Positions 15,148 to 24,544 of a stretch of DNA of 32,790 nucleotides are shown here, piece by piece; the first letter of the stretch is position 1, and each line of letters opens with the position of its first letter. The translations under genes and the position numbers were made by a program. Below the pieces are notes generated by a model. It did no database searches. It was given only the letters and a program-made list of their open reading frames with translations, and was not told the origin of the DNA. Source of the stretch: Elusimicrobiota bacterium (GTDB lineage Bacteria > Elusimicrobiota > Elusimicrobia > UBA1565 > UBA9628); contig JACRNU010000041.1 of assembly GCA_016234805.1 (NCBI GenBank), positions 1 through 32,790 on the forward strand. The letters are read 5' to 3'.

Positions 15148-16058
15148 GGGTGGGCTCATTCCAGGCGCCCGTGGCCGTGGCGTGGCAGCTGACCAACCTC
15201 TGCGACCTTTCCTGCAGGCACTGCCTCAACGATTCCGGTCCGGGCGGGGGCCATTCCAGCGAGCTCTCCCGGGCCGAGGTCCTAAGGGTAAGCCGTGAGA
15301 TCGCGGCCTGCCAGGTGCCCTATGTCCTGTTCTGCGGCGGAGAACCCATGCTCTCCCCGCATTTCTGGGCCGCGGCCGAGGCCCTGGGCAAGGCTGGGGT
15401 GTGGCTCAAGGTCGAGACCAATGGCCAGCGCCTCGACCCTGCCTCGGCCCGGCGTCTGGCGAAACTCCCGATCCGGTCGGTCCAGGTTTCTCTCGACGGG
15501 GTCACGCAGGAGGCGTACGAGTCTCTCAGGCCCGGGGCCGAGCTTTCCGCGGCCCTGGAGGCCTGCCGCTTCGTCCGCCGCGCCGGAATGCCCCTTGAGA
15601 TCGCTTTCGTCCCGACCCGGGCCAACATCCACGAGGCTCCGGAGGTCATCGAAACGGCCCTGGAACTCGGCGCTTTCAGGTTCAACACCGGGACCCTCAT
15701 CCGCCGGGGCAGGGCTGCCGAGGCTTGGGCGGATCTCTCCGTGACCCAGGAGGCTAGCCGGACCCTGCTTGCGACCCTGACGGCCCGCGAGACCAGCCTG
15801 GCGGGCAGGCTGGAGCTCTGCTTCAGGCCGTTCTCGTTCGAGGAGCAGGTCCGGGCCGAAGCTACGGAGCCTTCCGGCACGCTGACGGTCCTGCCTGACG
15901 GCAGGGTCAGGCTGTCCTCGGCGTCGGACTCGATCTGCGCGGATCTGCGGACCCACACCCTTTTGGAAGCGTGGCGCGCGTACGTGAGAGCGAGCGTCAA
16001 CGGAACACGATCGGAAAAACCGGCCGGCCTGTGTCTTGGGCCGGCTACCCGGTCCTAG
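15144..16058 (+). CDS. Radical SAM peptide maturase 2
   Basis: 304 residues starting at the ATG inside the ATGA overlap with the UbiA gene. CxxxCxxC is 'CDLSCRHC' (Cys20, Cys24, Cys27), followed by 'LNDSGPGGG'. 'FCGGEPMLSPHFW' is at 64-76, then 'WLKVETNGQRL' and 'VQVSLDGVT'. It shares the layout of the other two radical SAM enzymes here but is more divergent at the C-terminus ('VLPDGRVRLSSASDSICADL'), where only isolated cysteines remain. The SPASM-type auxiliary cluster sites are not intact. Together the paralogs suggest successive or alternative modifications of one peptide. Two short hairpins follow, one at the very end of this gene and one across its stop, before the peptide gene. Confidence 0.9.
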   Translation: MRVGSFQAPVAVAWQLTNLCDLSCRHCLNDSGPGGGHSSELSRAEVLRVSREIAACQVPYVLFCGGEPMLSPHFWAAAEALGKAGVWLKVETNGQRLDPASARRLAKLPIRSVQVSLDGVTQEAYESLRPGAELSAALEACRFVRRAGMPLEIAFVPTRANIHEAPEVIETALELGAFRFNTGTLIRRGRAAEAWADLSVTQEASRTLLATLTARETSLAGRLELCFRPFSFEEQVRAEATEPSGTLTVLPDGRVRLSSASDSICADLRTHTLLEAWRAYVRASVNGTRSEKPAGLCLGPATRS

Positions 16059-16064
16059 GCCGGG
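16023..16064 (+). other. Two adjacent hairpins just upstream of the precursor-peptide gene
   Basis: GCCGGCC (16023-16029) pairs perfectly with GGCCGGC (16039-16045) around a 9-nt loop. CCCGG (16048-16052) then pairs with CCGGG (16060-16064). They lie across the stop codon of radical SAM gene 2 and end 12 nt before the peptide's ATG. No U-run follows, so a processing or mRNA-stabilising role is more likely than termination. Confidence 0.5.
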
Positions 16065-16076
16065 ACAGGAGACAGC

Positions 16077-16202
16077 ATGAAAGACAAGAAGAACGTGACG
16101 GAGACGAAGGTGAAGGCTGACAAGAAGCCCGTGTGGCAGACCCCGTGTCTTGAAGAGGTCACCGAGCGGGTGATGGCCCAGCCCTACATCCGGTTCACGT
16201 GA
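16077..16202 (+). CDS. Candidate RiPP precursor peptide (41 residues)
   Basis: A 41-codon ORF with AGGAG 5 nt before its ATG. It overlaps the next radical SAM gene by 4 nt (GTGA). Residues 2-17 are rich in Lys, Asp, Glu and Thr, as in a leader. Residues 18-28, PVWQTPCLEEV, hold a W-x-x-P-x-L-x-E type motif (Trp20, Pro23, Leu25, Glu27). That pattern is common in precursors read by PqqD-like proteins and resembles the W-x-x-P start of PqqA. The probable core is residues 29-41, ending QPYIRFT. Tyr37 is its only Tyr and a natural target for oxidation, crosslinking (for instance to Glu30) or prenylation; Cys24 is the only Cys. Function is inferred from position between maturase genes. I do not recognise the peptide itself. 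Confidence 0.85.
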   Translation: MKDKKNVTETKVKADKKPVWQTPCLEEVTERVMAQPYIRFT

Positions 16203-17176
16203 CGCACCGGAGGGGGGCAGCGGTGGGAGACTACCGCGCCCCCCTCTTTGTCGCCTGGCAGCTCACCAACCGCTGCCGATGCGCGTGCCTACCCTGCTGT
16301 GAGGAATCCGGGCCTGGCCGGGGCACCCGCCAAGGCGGGTCCTGGTCTGGCGAACTCTCCAAGAAGGAAAGCCTGAGAATCGCACGCGACTGTGTCGTGT
16401 GCGGGGTAGCCTATGTCGCCTTCGGCGGAGGCGAGCCCATGGAGGTCCCGCACTTCTGGGACATCCTCGAGATCCTTTCCAAGGGCGGAGTCTGCATCAA
16501 GATCGAGACGAACGCCGAGTCCCTTACCCGTGCCCAAGCCCGCCGCCTCGCCCGTCTCGGCGTGTCCTCCGTGCAGGTGAGCCTCGACGGCCCGACTGCC
16601 CTGGACCACGAGCGCCAGCGTCCAGGGGGCAGCTTCAAAGGTGCGCTGTCCGCGGTGCGGCTCCTTGTTTCCGAGGGCGTGGGGCCTGAGGTCGTCTTCA
16701 TCCCCACGAAGCTCAATGTCGGTCTCGCGGCTCAAGTCTACAGGCTTGCCGCCCGAGCCGGAGCCAGGGTTCTGGCCACCGGCCCTCTCATGCGCCTGGG
16801 CCGCGCGGGCGCGGCCTGGGACCGTCTCGCCCCCTCAGCGACCGAGTGGGCGAGGGCCGTGAAAGCTCTCAAGGCTGAGGCCGCTGCTATTAAGGATGGG
16901 CCCAAGCTCTCCATCTATCCGTGGGGGATACAGCAGGAGATCAGGACTCGGCTGGAGCGGCCCCATGCCATGGTCCTCATCGTGCCTGACGGCAAGGTCA
17001 AGCTCCTCAATGCCCTGCCTTTCGCTCCCGGAGACCTCAGGCGCCACTCCCTGGCCGAGGCCTGGACCCGAGTCCTCAAGGCTTGGCAGGACCCCAAGGT
17101 CCGGCGCTTCTGCCGCAAGGTCGTGACGGACCCGGCGCTCCTGGTCCACGCCAACGAGTGCTGGCCAGAGGCTTGA
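16199..17176 (+). CDS. Radical SAM peptide maturase 3 with cysteine-rich cluster site
   Basis: 325 residues from the GTG at 16199 that overlaps the peptide stop. A second in-frame GTG at 16223 with GGAGG upstream is an alternative start. The cluster motif 'CRCACLPCC' has the canonical Cys26, Cys30, Cys33 plus extra Cys28 and Cys34, and is followed by 'EESGPGRG'. 'FGGGEPMEVPHFW' (75-87), 'CIKIETNAESL' and 'VQVSLDGPT' complete the barrel signatures. The C-terminal part ('IVPDGKVKLLNALPFAPGDL') is nearly the same as in maturase 1, so these two are the closest pair, but the SPASM cysteines are replaced (Leu, Pro, Gly). The His of the usual CxHC is Pro here. It ends the operon, and its stop overlaps the -35 box of the next promoter. 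Confidence 0.92.
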   Translation: MTHRRGAAVGDYRAPLFVAWQLTNRCRCACLPCCEESGPGRGTRQGGSWSGELSKKESLRIARDCVVCGVAYVAFGGGEPMEVPHFWDILEILSKGGVCIKIETNAESLTRAQARRLARLGVSSVQVSLDGPTALDHERQRPGGSFKGALSAVRLLVSEGVGPEVVFIPTKLNVGLAAQVYRLAARAGARVLATGPLMRLGRAGAAWDRLAPSATEWARAVKALKAEAAAIKDGPKLSIYPWGIQQEIRTRLERPHAMVLIVPDGKVKLLNALPFAPGDLRRHSLAEAWTRVLKAWQDPKVRRFCRKVVTDPALLVHANECWPEA

Positions 17177-17201
17177 CGGGCCCTCGGTGACAGGGTATGA
17201 T
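17173..17201 (+). promoter_or_regulatory. Promoter for the small membrane-protein gene
   Basis: TTGACG (17173-17178), a 17-bp spacer, then TATGAT (17196-17201), embedded in the 3' end of maturase 3. It gives the downstream genes their own transcription start at about 17208, so they need not belong to the RiPP operon. Confidence 0.7.
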
Positions 17202-17222
17202 TGTTTTCAGCGAGGTGAACCC

Positions 17223-17429
17223 ATGTGTGGAAAATGTGAGCAGGTCATTGGCAAGGTCGGAGTGATCGGCGGGATCGTCTCCCTGATCCTGGCTATGGTG
17301 TCCCGGTTGTTCGGATGGGTGCCCTTCTACATCGGGCCCCGCAGCTTCGCCGCGACCGCGGCGATCCTGCTCCTGCTGGCCATCGCGGCCAACACCTGCA
17401 AGCACGACAGCGGCTCAGGCTCCTGCTGA
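17223..17429 (+). CDS. Small two-helix membrane protein with terminal cysteine pairs
   Basis: 68 residues from ATG 17223, chosen because AGGTGA lies 4 nt upstream and the promoter at 17173-17201 lies just before it. A GTG at 17187 would start inside the promoter. The N-terminus is 'MCGKCEQVIGKVG', with a CxxC. Two hydrophobic helices follow ('GVIGGIVSLILAMVSRLFGW' and 'FAATAAILLLLAIAAN'), and the tail 'TCKHDSGSGSC' has two more Cys. I know no function. It could bind metal or a disulfide near the membrane. Its closeness to the prenylation operon may be chance because it has its own promoter. Confidence 0.75.
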   Translation: MCGKCEQVIGKVGVIGGIVSLILAMVSRLFGWVPFYIGPRSFAATAAILLLLAIAANTCKHDSGSGSC

Positions 17430-17962
17430 ACCGGGCCCTCGGACTCGCTTCGTTCAGCCTCGTGTTCATGGCGATTTCGGCCTGGGCAGGAGTATTCGGG
17501 CATCACGAGACGCAGGCTCCTGCCGGCGGCAAAGACGAGCGGGCCGGAAAAAAGGTCCCCATCGACTGGGTCTGCCATAACGAGCCTGACACGGAGATGC
17601 TCACGGAGTTGGCTGTTGCCTTCAACGAGGTGCGTTCCATCGACCGGAAACTCCCCGCTGCCCGAGGCCACTTGGCACGGGATCTGGCCGCCAGTCGCCG
17701 CAAGGCGGTGGACATGATCGCGGCGGCTGGGGAGTCCCACTACGGCAGTTTCGGGGCTCAAATGTGCGCGGCCAGGGCCTTGGAACTCGCGCCGCGGGAG
17801 ACGCGTGCGTTGACCCTGCGAGGGATGGCAGCCCTGCGCAGCGGCGACCGAAAACAGGCTGCCCAAGACGCGCGGACGGTCCTGCAGGAAGAGCCGGACA
17901 ACAAGGGCGCCGCCGACCTCTGCCGGCTGGCCACGGGGAAGGAATTCAAATCAGGGCGCTAG
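17426..17962 (+). CDS. Secreted TPR-like protein of unknown function
   Basis: About 178 residues. The start is uncertain. A CTG at 17426 overlaps the previous stop (CTGA) and gives a good signal peptide (NRALGLASFSLVFMAISAWA, cleavage before GVFG). The first standard starts are GTG 17462 and ATG 17468, which would cut into the signal. The mature part is helical. Its C-terminal half ('CAARALELAPRETRALTLRG' and 'SGDRKQAAQDARTVLQEEPD') has the alternating pattern of tetratricopeptide repeats, suggesting protein binding in the periplasm. The stop shares the palindrome CTAG (17959-17962) with the stop of the convergent gene. Confidence 0.65.
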   Translation: MNRALGLASFSLVFMAISAWAGVFGHHETQAPAGGKDERAGKKVPIDWVCHNEPDTEMLTELAVAFNEVRSIDRKLPAARGHLARDLAASRRKAVDMIAAAGESHYGSFGAQMCAARALELAPRETRALTLRGMAALRSGDRKQAAQDARTVLQEEPDNKGAADLCRLATGKEFKSGR

Positions 17963-19035
17963 CGGTTCAGGCAGGCTGAGAACAGGTACGGAAGCTCGTC
18001 GAGCCTCGACGCGGCCTCCAGCTTAGCGAAGTCGAACAGGATGAGGCCTCCCGTGCCTCCCTGCCAGGCCGCGTCCGCCGCTGCCCGCAGTTCTTCCGGT
18101 GTCAGGGTATGCTCCTTGTCACCCACGAACACGATGGGCCAGACAGGCTTCCCCGAATCCTTCCCCGCAGCGGAGGCCGATTCCGTGATCCACGAGGCCG
18201 GCCTGCCCAGCAGGGCATGGTACGCCATGGGTGAGACCACATCCGCTGACTTGCCCATCAAGAGGTGGTCCTGGCCGAGGACCTCGATGACGGCCCCGCG
18301 CTTCTCCGAGCGGGTCCAGGGCACGGCGAAGTAGCCGACCAGGGCGCCGGGGGAGGCGTCTTTCACGGCTTCGCTGACCTCGGCCACGAGGCTAGCGATG
18401 CTTTCGGTCTTGAATCGGACCCATTCCTCCCGGTGGTTCGCGAGGAGCCAGGCCGTCTGTTCCCGGAAAGAGAGGTGGCGGGGCGGGGCGATGGTGGTCT
18501 CCCGGAAGAACTTCTCGAGGCAGACCGGGCAGAAGCAGGTCTGCTCCAGGTGAGGGGCAGGGACCTCCCAGTGGCCGGGGTAGCGGATGAAGTCGAGCCA
18601 CACGCCGTCGAGCTCCTGGCGGCGCACCAGGTCCCTGGCGCGCTTGACGACGCTGTTCCGCAGCCACTCCTGGTTCGGGCACACGCCGGCGTACCACTTG
18701 ACCTTGCGGAGGGGCTCTCCGACCTCGTTGATAGGACGGCTCTCCGGACGCTTCTTCCAGTACTCCTCGCCCACGAAGCAGGGCAGGTCCGCGAACGCGC
18801 GTATGCCCCGGCCGCGAAGGGCTTTGCGCAGTTCCGGGTTCTCGTACCCGCCGAAGACCGCGTTGACGCCCCAGGAGGAGAGCTGTCTGGCCGCCTGCGG
18901 CGGAGTCTTGCCCTGGAATGCCGCGGCCTTGGGATTGAAGCCGTAAAGGGCGCACACCGGAGCCTCCGTCTGGGACGAGGCCGGTCCCGCAAGCAGGAGG
19001 CAAAGGAATGGCGCCGCGGCGAAGACGCGGCTCAT
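17959..19035 (-). CDS. Secreted TIM-barrel glycoside-hydrolase-like protein
   Basis: 358 residues from ATG 19035, which overlaps the purH stop by 1 nt (TGATG). The N-terminus is a signal peptide (MSRVFAAAPFLCLLLAGPAS). The barrel signals are 'ALYGFNPKAAAF', 'LSSWGVNAVFGGYENPEL', 'RGIRAFADLPCFVG', 'LDGVWLDFIRYPGHWE' (Asp and Arg at a strand end), a CxCxxC in 'QTCFCPVCLEKFF', and 'ADVVSPMAYHALLG'. These resemble hypothetical glycosidases of the DUF4015/GHL group ('GVxLDxIRYP'). Fold and general class are likely; substrate is unknown. Coupling of a secreted hydrolase to a purine gene is odd and may only reflect shared transcription. Confidence 0.75.
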   Translation of the reverse strand: MSRVFAAAPFLCLLLAGPASSQTEAPVCALYGFNPKAAAFQGKTPPQAARQLSSWGVNAVFGGYENPELRKALRGRGIRAFADLPCFVGEEYWKKRPESRPINEVGEPLRKVKWYAGVCPNQEWLRNSVVKRARDLVRRQELDGVWLDFIRYPGHWEVPAPHLEQTCFCPVCLEKFFRETTIAPPRHLSFREQTAWLLANHREEWVRFKTESIASLVAEVSEAVKDASPGALVGYFAVPWTRSEKRGAVIEVLGQDHLLMGKSADVVSPMAYHALLGRPASWITESASAAGKDSGKPVWPIVFVGDKEHTLTPEELRAAADAAWQGGTGGLILFDFAKLEAASRLDELPYLFSACLNR

Positions 19036-20594
19036 CAGTGCTTGAAGTGGCGGACCCCGGTGAACACCAGGGACAGGTTCTTGGAGTCGCAGAAGGCCAC
19101 GGCGTCCTTGTCCTCCGACGAGCCTCCGGACTCGATGAACGCGGTGATGCCCGCGCTCGCAGCGGCCTGGATGTGCTCCGCCGAGAGGGGCCCGTCCGAG
19201 GCCAGCACGAGCGGCTGGCCCGCGGGCAGGATGGGGTGTCGCTCCTGGCTCTTGGCTAGGGCCAGGTTGATGGAGTCCAGGCGCGAGGTCTGGCCCGAGC
19301 CGATGCCGATGGTGGCCGAGCCACGGCACACCACGGCCGCGTGCGAGCGGCTGTGCTTGGCCGTGAGCCACGCCAGGCGCAGGCTCTTGAGCTCGGCCTC
19401 GTCGGGGTGTCGGCGGGAGACGGCCTTCAAGTCCTTGAAGAGGGGACCGTTGTCCCGGTCCTGCACCAGCATGCCGCCGGCCACGGCCTGGAAGTCGATC
19501 TCGTGGGCCGAGACCACGAGGGGGGGGAGGATAACGAGCCGGATGTCCTTCTTGGTCTTGAGGATGTCGAGGGCGTTGATGGAGAAGGCCGGAGCCGCGA
19601 TGCAGGTGACGTACTCCTCGGCGAAGAAGGCCGCGGCGTCGTCGGTCACTTCTCGGTTGACCGCGGCCGTGCCGCGGAAGCCTCCTCTAGGGTCGCAGCG
19701 GTAGGCGAGCTTGGCCGCCTCGGCCAGGGATTCGGCCGCGGCCACGCCCGAGGGCACCGAGTGCTTGACGATGGCGCAGGCGGCGGAGTCGAGCTCGTTG
19801 GCGAGCTCCCACGCGACCTCCAGGTCGAGGCAGTGGTTGTAGGAGAGGGGCTTGCCGTAGACGTGGGAGGCTGCGTTGATGCCGCGAGGCCGCGACCCGC
19901 TGAGCGTGTACAGCGCGCCCTGCTGCTGGGGGTTCTCGCCGTAGGGGAACTCGACCGCCTTCTTCAAGCCGATGACGAGCTCGTCAGGGAGGCGGTCCCA
20001 CCGGCCGCCCAGGTACTGCGCCACCGTGGTGTCGTAGTACGCGAGGTAGTGGAAAGCCTTGGAGGCGAGGGCCTGCCGCCGGTCCGGCAGGAGCCTGCCG
20101 TACTGCCTGAGCGAGTCCACCGTGGGCTGATAGTCGTCCGGGTCGCACAGGGCGATGACGTGCTTGAAGTTGCGCGCCGCGGCCCGCAGGATGGCGGCCG
20201 AGCCGACGTCCACGTAGTTGAGCATCTCTCCCTGGGGAAGGTCCTTCTCAGCCGTGATCTCGGCCATGGGGTAGAGGTTGACGGCCACCAGGTCCACGGG
20301 CACGGCTTTGCGGCGCTCGAGCTCGTGCATGTGGCCCGGGTGGTCCCGGTCCGCGGCCACGCCGATGAGGAGTCTCGGGTGGAGCAGGCCCAGGGTTCCC
20401 TCGAGCACGTCCGGGGAGGCCGCGATGTCCTGAGGCTGGAGCACTTCGAGCTCGGACTGCTTGAGGGTCGTGTAGGTGCCGCCCGCGGCCACGATCTTGT
20501 ACCCGAGCGAGACGAGCGCGTAGGCGAGTTCCACGACCCCGGTCTTGTCCGTGACGTTGATGAGCGCGTACTTCTCGGGTTTGGGTTCGGGCAT
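19035..20594 (-). CDS. purH: Bifunctional AICAR transformylase / IMP cyclohydrolase
   Basis: 519 residues, the normal size for PurH. The N-terminal IMP cyclohydrolase domain has 'INVTDKTGVVELA', 'GGTYTTLK', 'GTLGLLHPRLLIGV', 'VAVNLYPM' and 'VDVGSAAILRAAARNFKHV'. The transformylase domain has 'PYGENPQQQGALY', 'LSYNHCLDLEVAWELANEL', 'CAIVKHSVPSGVA' (the KHxxPxG active-site motif, usually KHxNPCG) and 'GGFRGTAAVNREV'. It makes the last two steps of IMP synthesis. It lies 4 nt after ligA and overlaps the next gene by 1 nt. Confidence 0.96.
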   Translation of the reverse strand: MPEPKPEKYALINVTDKTGVVELAYALVSLGYKIVAAGGTYTTLKQSELEVLQPQDIAASPDVLEGTLGLLHPRLLIGVAADRDHPGHMHELERRKAVPVDLVAVNLYPMAEITAEKDLPQGEMLNYVDVGSAAILRAAARNFKHVIALCDPDDYQPTVDSLRQYGRLLPDRRQALASKAFHYLAYYDTTVAQYLGGRWDRLPDELVIGLKKAVEFPYGENPQQQGALYTLSGSRPRGINAASHVYGKPLSYNHCLDLEVAWELANELDSAACAIVKHSVPSGVAAAESLAEAAKLAYRCDPRGGFRGTAAVNREVTDDAAAFFAEEYVTCIAAPAFSINALDILKTKKDIRLVILPPLVVSAHEIDFQAVAGGMLVQDRDNGPLFKDLKAVSRRHPDEAELKSLRLAWLTAKHSRSHAAVVCRGSATIGIGSGQTSRLDSINLALAKSQERHPILPAGQPLVLASDGPLSAEHIQAAASAGITAFIESGGSSEDKDAVAFCDSKNLSLVFTGVRHFKH

Positions 20595-20598
20595 GGGA

Positions 20599-23036
<2,438 letters not shown>

Positions 23037-23068
23037 CCCGTGGCCTCCAAGTTGAAAGAACTTCGGCG

Positions 23069-23097
23069 ATTCTACGAAATTCTCCCCCAGGTCACAA
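23069..23097 (-). promoter_or_regulatory. Promoter of the nusB-ligA-purH operon
   Basis: On the minus strand, TTGTGA (23097-23092), a 17-bp spacer, then TAGAAT (23074-23069). The leader to the nusB ATG at 23036 is about 25-30 nt and contains GGAGG. Confidence 0.6.
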
Positions 23098-23188
23098 GGA
23101 CGAGAATTTGACTGTTGCCTGGATGTTGTGGAGGGAGCTGGGGTTGTATTATCATCACCGGAGTCGTCATCGAGTCTTGGAGGAGTCC

Positions 23189-23386
23189 ATGAGAACCATT
23201 CTGATGTCTGCCGTGATGCTTGGAGCCGCTTCCCAGGCTTGGTCCAGCGACAAGGTCCTGGTCAAGGTCAACGGGACCCCGATCAAGAAGGCCGACGCCA
23301 TGGAGCGCGCCTGGAAAGCCTATGGCACACCGGTCGTCAATGACATGATGGACGAGATCCTGGTGACGCAGGAGGCCAACCCCTAG
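23189..23386 (+). CDS. Short secreted protein resembling the N-terminus of a SurA/PpiC-type chaperone
   Basis: 65 residues from ATG 23189, with GGAGG 5 nt upstream. The signal peptide is MRTILMSAVMLGAASQAWSS. The mature 45 residues ('KVLVKVNGTPIKKADAMERA', then 'VVNDMMDEILVTQEA') match the start of parvulin-type peptidyl-prolyl isomerases and SurA_N domains ('VVAxVNGxxIT..D......L...L..LI...LL.QEA'). The rest of such a protein is absent and the next frame is unrelated, so it is either a remnant of a larger gene or a stand-alone mini-chaperone. The good signal peptide and ribosome-binding site argue that it is expressed. A TATTAT at 23147-23152 is a possible -10. The stop shares CTAG (23383-23386) with the convergent gene. 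Confidence 0.65.
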   Translation: MRTILMSAVMLGAASQAWSSDKVLVKVNGTPIKKADAMERAWKAYGTPVVNDMMDEILVTQEANP

Positions 23387-24009
23387 GCGGGATCGGGCGG
23401 GCGCTGGAGCTTGAGGTTCGCGGACTTGAGCGCGTGCGACTCGCGTTCGAAGGCCAGTTGGGAGAGGAGCCGCTCCCTCTCGTCGAACGCCATGACCTGG
23501 ACCTTCTTGACCGTCTGGGAAGCCGCTTCCTCCACGACCTTCCTGAGGTCAGCCAGTTCCTTCGCGTGCTCGGCTTTGAGCGCCTCAAGCCTCTCCTCGT
23601 AGGACTGCCTGATGGAGAGAGCGTTCTCGCCCACGGCCGGGCTCTCCAGCGCTTCCCGGAGCGGTGGGGCCGGCCACTCGGGCGCACAGGACTCTGATGC
23701 TTTGGCCGCTTCCGCGGCCGCTGTCGCAATCCTGGCTTCCAGGGTCTTGTTGAGCTCTTGAGCTTCCTGCAGCCTAGCCGCGTAGTAGTTGAAGGTCCTT
23801 TGGAGGGCTCCGAGGTCTTCAAGGGCCGCGCGCTTGCCCGAGCTGTCCGCGTCGGCCCGTTCCTGCAGGGCCGCCCGTTCCTTCTCCACGCTCCGGATCT
23901 TCTCCAAAGCCCAGCGCAGGGCCAGGCGCGCGGTCTGAAGGTCCGCGATGGCTTCGACCTCGGATGCGTCCTTTGGCAGGTTGTGCCTCGGCAGGGGGTG
24001 GTCTTCCAT
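23383..24009 (-). CDS. Cytoplasmic coiled-coil protein of unknown function
   Basis: 208 residues, highly charged and almost entirely helical. Heptad-like stretches run over residues 25-105 ('TARLALRWALEKIRSVEKER', 'EAQELNKTLEARIATAAAEA') and 135-200 ('YEERLEALKAEHAKELADLR', 'FDERERLLSQLAFERESHAL'), separated by a Pro-rich hinge ('PEWPAPPLREALESP'). No signal peptide or membrane helix. A structural or scaffolding role is plausible; I recognise no family. A TAGAAT (minus, 24036-24031) before the start may be its -10. Confidence 0.7.
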   Translation of the reverse strand: MEDHPLPRHNLPKDASEVEAIADLQTARLALRWALEKIRSVEKERAALQERADADSSGKRAALEDLGALQRTFNYYAARLQEAQELNKTLEARIATAAAEAAKASESCAPEWPAPPLREALESPAVGENALSIRQSYEERLEALKAEHAKELADLRKVVEEAASQTVKKVQVMAFDERERLLSQLAFERESHALKSANLKLQRPPDPA

Positions 24010-24154
24010 GGTGTCCGGACCGGCACATGGATTCTACCTCGCGGATGTTACATTTCTGAGGATTGGGGGAACTTATTCGGGCCTCGCTCGTATATAGTTC
24101 AGGGGCATTGATAGGTCTTTGGACCCTTACGCCCTGCAAGGAGGAAGGTGTAAA

Positions 24155-24544
24155 ATGGAATCGATGGACCAAGAAGCAAGCCAGCCAGCGACCAAGGCGG
24201 ATGTCAAGGACGCGGTCGTCCTGCTCCGAGGCGGACTGCAGGAAGGCATGAACACTCTTCGGTCTGAGATCACTGCTTCCGCGGATAGGCTGGCCCTCGA
24301 ATTCCTCAAGTGGGGAGCCGGTATCCAGCGCACCCTCGATGCCGACCTGGCCGAGACCCGCGGGATTCGGGAACAGATGCTCAAAGCCTATGAGGACACC
24401 ACCTTCAAGGGAAAGATGTTCTACGAGAAGGCGTTGACCCATGGGGACATGATCCAGGATCACGGTTTCCAGCTCCAAGACCACGAGAGGCGCCTGAAGA
24501 TGCTCGAGGATGTCCCTCTGCGTCCGGAAGGAGGTCAGCCATGA
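24155..24544 (+). CDS. Small helical protein of unknown function
   Basis: 129 residues from ATG 24155 (or 125 from 24167). AGGAGG lies 10 nt upstream, a little far. The protein is predicted helical ('TKADVKDAVVLLRGGLQEGM', 'LRSEITASADRLALEFLKWG', 'QLQDHERRLKMLEDV'). The opening 'TKADVKDAV' resembles the short coiled-coil proteins placed near mobile or stress genes (DUF1640-like), but I cannot place it firmly. It overlaps the next gene by 4 nt (ATGA), so the two are cotranslated. Confidence 0.65.
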   Translation: MESMDQEASQPATKADVKDAVVLLRGGLQEGMNTLRSEITASADRLALEFLKWGAGIQRTLDADLAETRGIREQMLKAYEDTTFKGKMFYEKALTHGDMIQDHGFQLQDHERRLKMLEDVPLRPEGGQP

